Source: Hyphomonas sp. (lineage in GTDB: Bacteria; Pseudomonadota; Alphaproteobacteria; Caulobacterales; Hyphomonadaceae). From it: DNA of 64,000 bases. Of this stretch, positions 17,477 to 25,494 are shown piece by piece. Under the pieces are notes generated by a model. The model saw only the letters and a program-made list of their open reading frames with translations, had not been told where the DNA came from and made no database searches. The stretch is taken from assembly GCA_013791775.1 (NCBI GenBank), contig VMTE01000025.1, positions 1 to 64,000 of the forward strand, written 5' to 3'. Position numbers and translations under genes: made by a program. Each line of letters begins with the position of its first letter. The first letter of the stretch is position 1.

Positions 17477-19471
17477 CTAACCTTTTACAAGCCAGGCTTT
17501 TTCAACAAGCCTTGTCACGTCGCCCATGATCTCGGTGATCTTGAAGTCCTTGGGCGTATAGACGCGGGCAATGCCCATCTGCTTCAGCGCGCGGGCATCC
17601 TCGGGCGGAATGATGCCGCCGACGACGACGGGAACATCGCCGAGACCGGCCGCGCGCAGCTCGGCAATCGTCTCGCGGACGAGATCCAGGTGGCTGCCCG
17701 ACAGGATCGAGAGGCCGACGACATGCGCCTTGGCGGCCTTGGCCTGGGCGGCGATCTCGGCCGGCGTGAAGCGGATGCCTTCGTAGACGACCTCCATACC
17801 GACGGCGCGGCCGCGCGCGGCGATCTGCTCGGCGCCGTTGGAGTGGCCATCGAGGCCCGGCTTGCCGAGCACGTATGTCAGTGTACGTCCCAAAGCCTGC
17901 GAAACGCGGGCGACCTCTGCCTTGACGGTTTCGATGTCTTCGCCGCCATCGGAGCCGACGACGAGGGCAACACCGGTGGGCGCGCGGAACTCGCCGAAGA
18001 CTTCGCGCAGGACCGTGCCCCATTCGCCGGTGGTGACGCCGGCCTTGGCGCAGGTGATGGAGGGTTCCATGATGTTGCGGTTCTCGGCTGCGGCAGCGCG
18101 CAGGGCGGCGAGGGCGGCCTCGGCGGCCTTGCCATCGCGGGCGCTGCGCCAGGCCTTGAGATCGCGCACCTGGGCGGCCTCCTCGGCGGGATCGACGGTC
18201 ATGATCGCGCCGTCGCCCGAGCCGAGGGGGCTTTCCTCGGTTTCGGTGTAACTGTTGACGCCGATCACTTTCATCGCGCCGGATTCGATGGCGCGGATGC
18301 GGTCGATGTGCGCGCCGACGAGGCTTTCCTTCATGAAGCCGATGGCGTCCTTGGCACCGCCGAGCGCGTCGATCTTCGCCAGCGTCAGGCGGGCCTTCTG
18401 TTTCAGTTCCTCGGTCTTGGCGTCGATGACATGGCTGCCATCGAAAATGTCCTCGAACTCGAGGAGGTCGGTCTCGTAGGCGAGGATCTGCTGCAGGCGG
18501 AGCGACCATTGCTGGTCCCAGGGACGCGGCAGGCCCATGGCTTCGTTCCAGGCGGGCAGCTGCAGCGCCCGGCAACGGGCCTTCTTGGACAATGTGACGG
18601 CAAGGGCTTCGATCAGGATGCGATAGACGTTGTTCTCCGGCTGCGGCTCCGTGAGGCCGAGGGAGTTCACCTGCACGCCGTAGCGGAACAGCAGCGCCTT
18701 CGGATCGGTGACGCCGTAGCGCTCCCGGCCGATCTCTTCCCAGAGATCGACGAAGGCGCGCATCTTGCAAAGTTCCGTTACAAAACGGACTCCCGCGTTC
18801 ACGAAGAAGGAAATCCGGCCGAAGACGGTTTCAAAGTCTGATTCCGGAACTTGCCCGCCAGCCTTGACCGTGTCGAGGACGGCGATGGCGGTCGCGAGGG
18901 CGTAGGCCAGTTCCTGTTCCGGCGTCGCCCCGGCTTCCTGAAGGTGGTAGGAGCAGACGTTCACCGGGTTCCATTTCGGAACTTCCAGATAGCACCAGCT
19001 GACCATGTCGCCGATCAGGCGCAGGGAGGGCTCCGGCGGGAAGACGTAGGTGCCGCGCGACAGGTATTCCTTGACGATGTCGTTCTGCGTCGTGCCGCGC
19101 AGCTTCTTGCGGCTTTCGCCGCGTTCGTCGGCAAGGGCAACGTACAGCGCCAGCATCCAGGCGGCCGGCGCGTTGATCGTCATCGAGGTGTTCATCTGTT
19201 CCAGCGGCAGCTGGTCGAACAACAGGCGCATGTCGCCGAGGTGTTTGACCGGCACGCCGACCTTGCCGACTTCGCCTTTGGCGAGGATGTGGTCGGCGTC
19301 ATAGGCGGTCTGGGTGGGCAGGTCGAAAGCGATGGAGAGGCCCGTCTGGCCTTTGGAGAGGTTCAGACGGTACAGTTCGTTCGACTTCTGCGCGGTCGAG
19401 TGCCCGGCATAGGTGCGGAAGATCCACGGCTCTTCGGCGGCGTGCTGGTAGTTTGCTTCGGGCTTGCTCAT
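17477..19471 (-). CDS. ecm: Ethylmalonyl-CoA mutase (MeaA-type, B12-dependent)
   Basis: Interconverts (2R)-ethylmalonyl-CoA and (2S)-methylsuccinyl-CoA with adenosylcobalamin, in the ethylmalonyl-CoA pathway for growth on acetate and C2 units. The 664-residue single-chain protein has a TIM-barrel substrate domain (YAGHSTAQKSNELYR, FDLPTQTAYDAD, MNTSMTINAPA) and a C-terminal B12 domain with the DxHxxG signature at Asp541, His543 and Gly546. Its length fits MeaA/Ecm rather than methylmalonyl-CoA mutase (over 700). ccrA, the enzyme that makes the substrate, lies 2 kb away. The ATG at 19471 has a strong GGGGAGG site; the longer frame is unlikely. An isobutyryl- or methylmalonyl-CoA mutase is the alternative. 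Confidence 0.9.
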   Translation of the reverse strand: MSKPEANYQHAAEEPWIFRTYAGHSTAQKSNELYRLNLSKGQTGLSIAFDLPTQTAYDADHILAKGEVGKVGVPVKHLGDMRLLFDQLPLEQMNTSMTINAPAAWMLALYVALADERGESRKKLRGTTQNDIVKEYLSRGTYVFPPEPSLRLIGDMVSWCYLEVPKWNPVNVCSYHLQEAGATPEQELAYALATAIAVLDTVKAGGQVPESDFETVFGRISFFVNAGVRFVTELCKMRAFVDLWEEIGRERYGVTDPKALLFRYGVQVNSLGLTEPQPENNVYRILIEALAVTLSKKARCRALQLPAWNEAMGLPRPWDQQWSLRLQQILAYETDLLEFEDIFDGSHVIDAKTEELKQKARLTLAKIDALGGAKDAIGFMKESLVGAHIDRIRAIESGAMKVIGVNSYTETEESPLGSGDGAIMTVDPAEEAAQVRDLKAWRSARDGKAAEAALAALRAAAAENRNIMEPSITCAKAGVTTGEWGTVLREVFGEFRAPTGVALVVGSDGGEDIETVKAEVARVSQALGRTLTYVLGKPGLDGHSNGAEQIAARGRAVGMEVVYEGIRFTPAEIAAQAKAAKAHVVGLSILSGSHLDLVRETIAELRAAGLGDVPVVVGGIIPPEDARALKQMGIARVYTPKDFKITEIMGDVTRLVEKAWLVKG

Positions 19472-19490
19472 GCGGCTCTGCCTCCCCTTT

Positions 19491-19503
19491 GTTGCGGCGC
19501 AAC
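19491..19503. promoter_or_regulatory. 13-bp perfect palindrome in front of ecm, possible operator
   Basis: GTTGCG-G-CGCAAC at 19491-19503 is a perfect palindrome around one central base, just upstream of the ecm ribosome binding site and 20 bp before its start. A related sequence, TGCGCCGCAAC, lies upstream of ccrA. The position suggests an operator or a transcript-start element. Confidence 0.4.
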
Positions 19504-19632
19504 ATGGCGGACCATCGCACGGCTTGCAAGCGACTTGCCGCCGCGCCCCTTCGACACGCTGGCAAAGCCGGGCCGGCATCCCCATCTCGCCCCTCTGGCC
19601 CATCCGGCGCCAGACCGACGGGAGCCTGCCCC

Positions 19633-20133
19633 ATGAACCGCCCCGGCCTGCAGACCGTGCTCAACCTGCGTCTCGTTTCACTGTTCGCTTTTCCCTTCGG
19701 CGCGGCGCTGCTGGCCATTTACCAGCGCAGTCCCCTTGCCCTGGCGGGTCTCGCGGCCCTGATGCTGGCGGTCAGCTTGATCGAACGCCGCCGGTTGGCG
19801 GTGGCGCAAGTGAGCGGCGCTTCGCTGTTTATGGGCTTTGCCTTCCGGCTGGGCCTGCTGATCGGCGTGTTCGTCCTGTTCACCGGCGTGCTGACCTTGT
19901 TTCGCGACACCGCGCTGGCCCGGGAAATCGCCCTGCCTGACCTGTTGATCCTCGGCGGCACGGCAGGTCTTGCACTCGGCGCCAACGAGGTCAGCGCGCG
20001 GATCGCCGGCCGGCAGATCGCAGAGGTCCGCTCCGGACTGGAAGCGGCCCTGCGCGCACAGCAGGGCGGAGCGGCAGTACCCGGCGACGGGGAAATCATC
20101 GAAGGCGAGATCATCGACCGCGATCTGCCGTGA
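19633..20133 (+). CDS. Hypothetical membrane protein
   Basis: A 166-residue protein with about four hydrophobic helices: LVSLFAFPFGAALLAIY, ALAGLAALMLAVSLI, FMGFAFRLGLLIGVFVLF and LPDLLILGGTAGLALGA. A soluble C-terminal tail ends in the acidic GEIIEGEIIDRDLP. GGAG sits 8 bases before the ATG at 19633. It diverges from ecm and is followed after 55 bp by the SemiSWEET gene. No family recognised. Confidence 0.75.
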   Translation: MNRPGLQTVLNLRLVSLFAFPFGAALLAIYQRSPLALAGLAALMLAVSLIERRRLAVAQVSGASLFMGFAFRLGLLIGVFVLFTGVLTLFRDTALAREIALPDLLILGGTAGLALGANEVSARIAGRQIAEVRSGLEAALRAQQGGAAVPGDGEIIEGEIIDRDLP

Positions 20134-20188
20134 CGCGGGCGCCAAAGCGCCCTATGGCTGCCGGCCGGACGCGGCAGGAGCGCATTTC

Positions 20189-20497
20189 TTGACAGACATT
20201 TTCGGCTTCGTGGGCGCTTTCCTGACCACGCTTTCCTTCGTGCCGCAGGCCTGGCTGGTGCTGCGCACCGGCAAGACCGAAGGCATCTCCCTCGCCATGT
20301 ACGCGCTGTTCACCGTGGGCGTGGCGGCCTGGCTGGTTTACGGCATCCTCCAGGGCGCCCTGCCGATCATCCTCGCCAACGCGATCACACTGTCGCTGGC
20401 ATCCCTGATCCTGACGATGAAAACGCGGGCTGTGATTCAGGCCCGTTCCAGCGTCCAGGGCGCGGCGGTGGCGACGTCGGCGCCCATGGCTTCGTAG
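20189..20497 (+). CDS. SemiSWEET-family (PQ-loop) sugar transporter
   Basis: A 102-residue, three-helix half-transporter that works as a dimer to move sugars across the inner membrane. The helix 1 sequence FGFVGAFLTTLSFVPQAWLV carries the PQ motif, followed by LRTGKTEGISLAMYALF, which fits the SemiSWEET family. The predicted start is TTG at 20189, with GGCAGGAG eight bases upstream; no ATG is better placed. The C-terminus extends about 15 residues beyond the last helix and overlaps the 3' end of the convergent transaminase gene by 61 bp. Confidence 0.82.
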   Translation: MTDIFGFVGAFLTTLSFVPQAWLVLRTGKTEGISLAMYALFTVGVAAWLVYGILQGALPIILANAITLSLASLILTMKTRAVIQARSSVQGAAVATSAPMAS

Positions 20498-21327
20498 TAA
20501 AGGCGCTGCAGCGTGCGGGTGACCGGGCCCGGCAGGCCTTGGCCGACCGGCCGGCCGTCGACGTGCGTGACGGGAGCGATCATGGCGCCCGCCGAGGTCG
20601 TGAAGACTTCAGCGGCGCCCGCCACTTCGTCCGGTGTGAAGGCGCGCTCGGTGATGGTGAAGGCTCCCTTCCCGCGCAGGGCCATGACGCCCACCCGCGT
20701 GATGCCGGGGAGGATCGCCGGCGAAAGGTCGCGCGTGATGATCTCGCCCGCCGGCGTGACGATCCAGGCATTGGCGGAGGCCGCCTCGGTGACGAAACCA
20801 TCCTCGACCATCAGGGCCGTGTCGGCGCCTTGCGCCTTTGCCGTGCGGTAGGCGAGCGCCTGCGAGAGCAGCTGCGTGGTTTTCATGTCGCGCCGCTTCC
20901 AGCGCGTGTCATTGATGAACACGGCCTTGATCCCGTCCCGGGCGGCGGCGCCGATCAGGGGCCGGGCGTCGGCATAAGCGAAGACGGTGGGCGTGAACGT
21001 GTCGGGCCCGGCGAAATCGCGGGCGTCATAGGCGCCGCCGGTGACTTCGAGATAGACAAGACCCTCGGCGAGATCGTTGCGGACGATCAGTTCCCTATGC
21101 AGCGCCTCCCAGCCGGCCGGGTCGTGCGGATTGGGGATCGCGATGCCGTCCAGGGTGCGGGTCAGCCGGGCGATGTGACCCGCGAGATCCACGAAGCGGC
21201 CACCGTAAACGGCGGTCACCTCATAGGCCGCATGGGCGAACAGGAAACCGCGGTCCAGCGGGGATATCCGCGCCTCGGTGAGCGGCAGGAACGAACCGTT
21301 CAGGTGAACGACAGGGCAGACAGGCAT
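20437..21327 (-). CDS. D-amino-acid transaminase-like class IV aminotransferase
   Basis: PLP enzyme of fold type IV, 296 residues. DRGFLFAHAAYEVTAVYGG near residue 25, Lys149 in RRDMKTTQLL (the Schiff-base lysine position of D-alanine transaminases) and EAASANAWIV are all present. D-amino acid transaminases make D-Glu or D-Ala; branched-chain or aminodeoxychorismate-lyase-like activity cannot be excluded. GAGG precedes the ATG at 21327. It is divergent from ccrA and convergent with the SemiSWEET gene. Confidence 0.85.
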   Translation of the reverse strand: MPVCPVVHLNGSFLPLTEARISPLDRGFLFAHAAYEVTAVYGGRFVDLAGHIARLTRTLDGIAIPNPHDPAGWEALHRELIVRNDLAEGLVYLEVTGGAYDARDFAGPDTFTPTVFAYADARPLIGAAARDGIKAVFINDTRWKRRDMKTTQLLSQALAYRTAKAQGADTALMVEDGFVTEAASANAWIVTPAGEIITRDLSPAILPGITRVGVMALRGKGAFTITERAFTPDEVAGAAEVFTTSAGAMIAPVTHVDGRPVGQGLPGPVTRTLQRLYYEAMGADVATAAPWTLERA

Positions 21328-21357
21328 GCGGCGGGCCTCGGGCAAACGGGCGGGGTT

Positions 21358-21406
21358 TGTGCGCCGCAACATTTTTCTTGCGCTGCGGCATTACACTTGC
21401 CAGTGT
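21358..21406. promoter_or_regulatory. Palindromic elements upstream of ccrA, possible regulator sites
   Basis: Between the divergent transaminase and ccrA genes lie TGCGCCGCAAC (21360-21370, matching 11 of 13 bases of the ecm palindrome), TTGCGCTGCGGCA (21378-21390), and ACACT-TGCC-AGTGT (21393-21406), a perfect spaced palindrome. They sit 75-120 bp before the ccrA start, where an operator would be expected. No regulator gene is adjacent. Confidence 0.4.
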
Positions 21407-21480
21407 GCCCGCGCCAAAGAGGGCTGTGAAGTCACCGTCAGTGTGTCACTCAGTCATAAACAACATAACGGAGGACGGTG

Positions 21481-22752
21481 ATGGCCACCACAACAACCGG
21501 GCGGGCAACGAAAGACATCTACGAGCTGGGCGAGATTCCGCCCGAGTTCCACGTTCCCAAGCTGATGCACGCCTGGGCGATCCGGCGCGAACGGCACGGG
21601 CGCCCGATGACCGCCATGCAGGTCGAGCAGGTGCCGGTGCCGGAGATCGATTCCGACGAAGTGCTGGTCCTCGTGATGGCAGCTGGCGTCAACTATAATG
21701 GCATCTGGGCCGCGCTCGGCGAGCCGATCTCTCCCTTCGACGTGCACAAGCAACCCTTCCACGTGGCGGGCTCCGATGCGGCAGGCATCGTCTGGGCCGT
21801 CGGCAAGCGCGTCACCCGCGTGAAGCCGGGCGATGAAGTGGTGATCCACTGCAACCAGGATGACGGCGACGACGAGGAGTGCAATGGCGGCGACCCGATG
21901 TTCTCGCCGAGCCAGCGCATCTGGGGCTATGAGACGCCGGACGGCGCCTTCGCGCAGTTCTGCCGCGTGCAGGCCCGCCAGTGCATGCCCCGCCCGAAAC
22001 ACCTGACCTGGGAAGAGAGCGCCTGCTACACGCTGACGCTGGCGACCGCCTACCGCATGCTGTTCGGCCACCGCCCGCATATCGTGAAGCCTGCTGACAA
22101 CGTGCTCGTCTGGGGCGCCTCGGGCGGTCTCGGCAGCTTCGCGGTGCAGCTCTGTGCGGTGACCGGCGCGAACGCGATCGGCGTCGTGTCGTCCGATGAC
22201 AAGCGCGACTATGTCGTGAGCCTGGGCGCCAAGGGCGTGATCAACCGCAATGACTTCAACTGCTGGGGCCAGCTGCCGAAAGTGAACGGCCCGGAGTTCA
22301 ATGACTACATGAAAGAGAGCCGCAAGTTCGGCAAGGCGATCTGGGACATCACCGGCAAGAAGGACGTCGATATCGTCTTCGAACATCCGGGCGAAGCCAC
22401 CTTCCCCGTTTCGGTCTTCGTGGTGAAACGCGGCGGCATGGTGGTGATCTGCGCGGGAACCTCGGGCTTCAATCTGACCATGGACGCACGGTTCCTGTGG
22501 ATGCGCCAGAAGCGCGTGCAGGGCTCGCACTTCGCGAACCTGAAGCAAGCCTCAGAAGCCAACCAGCTGGTGATCAACCGCCGGATCGACCCCGGCATGT
22601 CGGAAGTCTTCACCTGGGCGGACATTCCGCTGGCCCACGAGAAGATGCTCGACAACAAGCACCTGCCCGGCAACATGGCGGTGCTCGTGACGGCGCCGAA
22701 GCCTGGCCTGCGGACCGTCGAGGACGTTCTGGCGGTGAACGGGCAGGGCTGA
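21481..22752 (+). CDS. ccrA: Crotonyl-CoA carboxylase/reductase
   Basis: Reductively carboxylates crotonyl-CoA with NADPH and CO2 to (2S)-ethylmalonyl-CoA, the key step of the ethylmalonyl-CoA pathway. The 423-residue medium-chain dehydrogenase/reductase protein has the family-specific N-terminus (YELGEIPPEFHVPKLMHAW), AAGVNYNGIWAALGEP, the insert CNQDDGDDEECNGGDPM and the nucleotide-binding WGASGGLGSFAVQ. These distinguish it from simple quinone reductases. GGAGGAC precedes the ATG at 21481. It pairs functionally with ecm 2 kb upstream and is followed closely by a SnoaL-like gene. Confidence 0.95.
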   Translation: MATTTTGRATKDIYELGEIPPEFHVPKLMHAWAIRRERHGRPMTAMQVEQVPVPEIDSDEVLVLVMAAGVNYNGIWAALGEPISPFDVHKQPFHVAGSDAAGIVWAVGKRVTRVKPGDEVVIHCNQDDGDDEECNGGDPMFSPSQRIWGYETPDGAFAQFCRVQARQCMPRPKHLTWEESACYTLTLATAYRMLFGHRPHIVKPADNVLVWGASGGLGSFAVQLCAVTGANAIGVVSSDDKRDYVVSLGAKGVINRNDFNCWGQLPKVNGPEFNDYMKESRKFGKAIWDITGKKDVDIVFEHPGEATFPVSVFVVKRGGMVVICAGTSGFNLTMDARFLWMRQKRVQGSHFANLKQASEANQLVINRRIDPGMSEVFTWADIPLAHEKMLDNKHLPGNMAVLVTAPKPGLRTVEDVLAVNGQG

Positions 22753-22761
22753 GGCTCTGCC

Positions 22762-23127
22762 GTGAAACCGCCGTTCGACCGCGCCAAGTCCGAGAAGTTT
22801 GCCCGTGCTTGGCTGTCGGCCTGGAACGACCGGGACATCGACCGGATCCTGTCTCACTATTCCGACGCCGTGGTGTTCCACTCGCCGCGCATCGCGCTGG
22901 TGATGGGCACGGACGCGGCCAGCATTTCCGGCAAGCCGGCGCTGCGCGACTACTGGACGAAGGCGCTGGCGCGGTCGCCGGAATTGTTCTTCGAGCTTGA
23001 GAATGTCCTGACGAGCTCGGACGCGATCACCCTTCTGTACACAAACCACCGGGAAGAGCTGGTGGCCGAGACCTTCGTGTTCGACGGGGACGGCGAAGTG
23101 AGCGAGTCAGTCGCCGCCTATCGCTGA
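22762..23127 (+). CDS. SnoaL/NTF2-like protein
   Basis: A 121-residue protein with an NTF2-like cone fold pattern: FARAWLSAWNDRDIDRILSH, DAVVFHSPRI, GKPALRDYWTKAL and a final strand FVFDGDGEVSES. Members are small-molecule isomerases, hydrolases or non-enzymatic. It starts with GTG nine bases after the ccrA stop and is probably in the same transcript. Its 3' end overlaps the convergent EamA gene by 10 bp. Confidence 0.75.
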   Translation: MKPPFDRAKSEKFARAWLSAWNDRDIDRILSHYSDAVVFHSPRIALVMGTDAASISGKPALRDYWTKALARSPELFFELENVLTSSDAITLLYTNHREELVAETFVFDGDGEVSESVAAYR

Positions 23128-24065
23128 GCGGCGCTGCGTCCGCGTCCGCCGGTGCGGGCAAGCCAGACGCCGCCGAGGATGAGGATGAAGGCGAAGACCG
23201 CATTCCAGCTTTGTGTTTCGTGGAAGAAGACCCAGCCGAAGGCCGCGCTGATGACCGGGATGGCATAGCCGCTGAGCGAAACGAATGTGGCGCCGGCGCG
23301 CGCGATCAGGGTCATGTAGAGGATCTGGCCGATCCCGGACGAGCCGATCCCAAGACCGAGCACGCCGAGCCAGTTGACCCAGCTGGCATCCACCGCCGCC
23401 GCGTCGATCGTGAACACAAGCGGGATCGACGTCAGCGCCGAGACCGTGGCGTAGCTGGCGGCGAAGACAATCGCCTCCATTGGCGGTGCGCCGCGCGCAA
23501 TCAGCGTGCTGAGGGCGTAGGACAGGGTTGCGATCAGCAGGAAGACCTGTGCGATCACATCGGCGGAGGCCAGACCCTGGGCGGCGTCCGGGCCAAACAG
23601 CACACCAACCCCGACAAAGCCGAGGACGACGCCGATTCCGGTGCGGGCCGTCATCCGCTCCCCGGCGAACAGCAGGTGGGCCCCGATGGCCACAAAGACG
23701 GGCGAGGCCGCCGTGTAGAGCGCCGCGAGGCTGGAACTGACGGTCTGCTGCGCCGTGGTGATGAAGAAGAACGGGATCACCGAGCCGACAATGCCCATGC
23801 CGGCAATGGTCAGCCAGCGGCGCCGGTCGCTCCAGGGTGGCAGGTGCTTGCGGCTGGCCAGCAGCAAGGTCCAGAGGAACACCGCGCCGATGCAGAGCCG
23901 GCCCGGCAGCACCCATTGGGGCGGAAGGCCCGTGTCCAGCCCCTTGCCGACCGCCAGGCGCGTCAGCGGATAGGCCCCGGCCCAGATGACCGAGAGACCG
24001 GCGAACAGCAACCAATCCAGCATCGGGCGGCCGGCCTCCCTCCCCTGTGCCTGCGCGCTGTCCAT
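23118..24065 (-). CDS. EamA/DMT-family transporter
   Basis: A 315-residue inner-membrane protein with two EamA repeats of about five helices each. Typical elements are LFAGLSVIWAGAYPLTRLAV in helix 1, YTAASPVFVAIGAHLLFAGERM at the end of the first repeat, and YAIPVISAAFGWVFFHETQS at the end of the second. DMT proteins export amino acids, metabolites or drugs; the substrate is unknown. The start is ATG at 24065. Confidence 0.88.
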   Translation of the reverse strand: MDSAQAQGREAGRPMLDWLLFAGLSVIWAGAYPLTRLAVGKGLDTGLPPQWVLPGRLCIGAVFLWTLLLASRKHLPPWSDRRRWLTIAGMGIVGSVIPFFFITTAQQTVSSSLAALYTAASPVFVAIGAHLLFAGERMTARTGIGVVLGFVGVGVLFGPDAAQGLASADVIAQVFLLIATLSYALSTLIARGAPPMEAIVFAASYATVSALTSIPLVFTIDAAAVDASWVNWLGVLGLGIGSSGIGQILYMTLIARAGATFVSLSGYAIPVISAAFGWVFFHETQSWNAVFAFILILGGVWLARTGGRGRSAAQR

Positions 24066-24234
24066 TGTCTGCCTCTCATCGTTCCTCGCACCGGATCAAA
24101 GGGCTGACGGCCTGAATCAGAACGGTGATCCGGCCGTCATGTTGGTCGCGGCATGTTCCCGAAAACCGGGACCCCTTTTCGACCCGCCGCTCTAGGCGCC
24201 CGCGTCAGACGTGTCCAGCCGCGCCGGTTGCATG

Positions 24235-24286
24235 GAACTTGCAGGCCCGGGAAGGGCGCGAAACGTCCTTCCCGAGCGTCAAGTTC
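24235..24286 (+). promoter_or_regulatory. Long two-part hairpin in the gap leader
   Basis: GAACTTG (24235-24241) pairs with CAAGTTC (24280-24286). Inside it, CGGGAAGG (24248-24255) pairs with CCTTCCCG (24267-24274) around an 11-base loop, with a small internal loop between the two helices. It ends 98 bp before the gap start, in a 319-bp stretch (24066-24384) that has no other feature I can identify. It may be a structured 5' UTR element, or a terminator reading the other way. Confidence 0.45.
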
Positions 24287-24384
24287 GCGGCGCGGTGCCA
24301 CACGGATTTCGGGTGGACGCGGGGGGCCAGCGCCAGTAAATGGCAGCAAAACCGCGAGAAATCTCGCCTGACAGGAGAAAACTG

Positions 24385-25395
24385 ATGGCCGTTCGTGTTG
24401 CAATCAATGGTTTTGGCCGGATCGGCCGCCTCGTCCTGCGCTCGATCATCGAACATGGCCGCACCGACATCGAAGTGGTTGCCATCAATGATCTCGGCCC
24501 GGTCGAAACAAATGCCCATCTCCTGCGCTTCGATTCGGTACACGGCCGCTTCCCGGCCGATGTGAAGGTTGACGGAGACAAGATCGTCATCAACGGCAAG
24601 CCGATCCTCGTGACCGCGATCCGCGATCCGAAGGACCTGCCGCACCGCGAGCTCGACGTCGATATCGCGATGGAATGCACCGGCATCTTCACCTCGAAGG
24701 ACAAGGCCTCAGCCCACCTCGCCGCCGGCGCCAAGCGCGTGCTGGTTTCCGCCCCGGCGGACGGCGCCGACCTGACGGTCGTTTACGGCGTCAACCATGA
24801 CAAGCTGAAGAAGGAACACCTCGTCGTCTCGAATGCCTCGTGCACCACGAACTGCCTCGCACCGGTCGCGCAGGTTCTGCACGCCGCGGTCGGCATCGAG
24901 AAGGGTATGATGACGACGATCCATTCGTACACGAATGACCAGCCTTCGCTCGACCAGATGCACAAGGACCTCTACCGGGCCCGCGCCGCGTCGCTGTCAA
25001 TGATCCCGACTTCGACCGGCGCTGCCAAGGCGGTCGGCCTCGTCCTGCCGGAACTGAAGGGCAAGCTCGACGGCATCTCGGTGCGCGTGCCGACGCCGAA
25101 CGTTTCGGTCGTTGACCTGAAGTTCATCGCCAAGAAAAGCACCACGGCCCAAGACGTGAACGCAGCCATCATCGCAGCCGCCAGCAACGGCCCGCTGAAG
25201 GGCATTCTTGGCGTCACCGACCAGCCGAACGTGTCCTCGGACTTCATCCACGACGACCGCTCGTCGATTTTCCACCTCGACCAGACGAAAGTGATGGACG
25301 GCAACTTCGTGTCGATCATGACCTGGTATGACAACGAGTGGGGCTTCTCGACCCGCATGGCCGACACGGCCGTCGCGCTGGCGAAACTGATCTAG
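24385..25395 (+). CDS. gap: Glyceraldehyde-3-phosphate dehydrogenase, type I
   Basis: Oxidises glyceraldehyde 3-phosphate to 1,3-bisphosphoglycerate (glycolysis) or runs in reverse in gluconeogenesis; cytoplasmic tetramer. 336 residues. NAD-binding INGFGRIGR is at 8-16, catalytic Cys153 in [12 protein letters not shown] and His180 in [10 protein letters not shown]. The C-terminal [12 protein letters not shown] is intact. AGGAG lies 9 bases before the ATG at 24385; the longer frame has no family-like N-terminus. It leads a gap-pgk-aldolase gene string and is preceded by a structured leader. Confidence 0.97.
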   Translation: MAVRVAINGFGRIGRLVLRSIIEHGRTDIEVVAINDLGPVETNAHLLRFDSVHGRFPADVKVDGDKIVINGKPILVTAIRDPKDLPHRELDVDIAMECTGIFTSKDKASAHLAAGAKRVLVSAPADGADLTVVYGVNHDKLKKEHLVVSNASCTTNCLAPVAQVLHAAVGIEKGMMTTIHSYTNDQPSLDQMHKDLYRARAASLSMIPTSTGAAKAVGLVLPELKGKLDGISVRVPTPNVSVVDLKFIAKKSTTAQDVNAAIIAAASNGPLKGILGVTDQPNVSSDFIHDDRSSIFHLDQTKVMDGNFVSIMTWYDNEWGFSTRMADTAVALAKLI

Positions 25396-25406
25396 CCCAC
25401 ATTTTC

Positions 25407-25486
25407 CCGCTCACCCCCGCGAAGGCGGGGGGCTGCGGCGGCTTCTTGAAACGTCACGAGGCCCCTGCCTTCGCGGGGGTGAGCGG
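25407..25486 (+). repeat. 25-bp inverted repeat between gap and pgk, covering the pgk ribosome binding site
   Basis: The arms at 25407-25431 and 25462-25486 are complementary at 24 of 25 positions, separated by 30 bases. The right arm ends in GGTGAGCGG; the pgk Shine-Dalgarno (GGAG, 25485-25488) overlaps its last two bases. The sequence belongs to the same family as the palindromes at 290-475. It could reduce read-through from gap, stabilise the gap mRNA, or limit pgk translation. Confidence 0.7.
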
Positions 25487-25494
25487 AGATTACA

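Noticed and set aside
16487-18841. A 784-residue open frame on the plus strand
   Set aside because: It spans the MFS and ecm genes in wrong frames; both real genes have complete family motifs.
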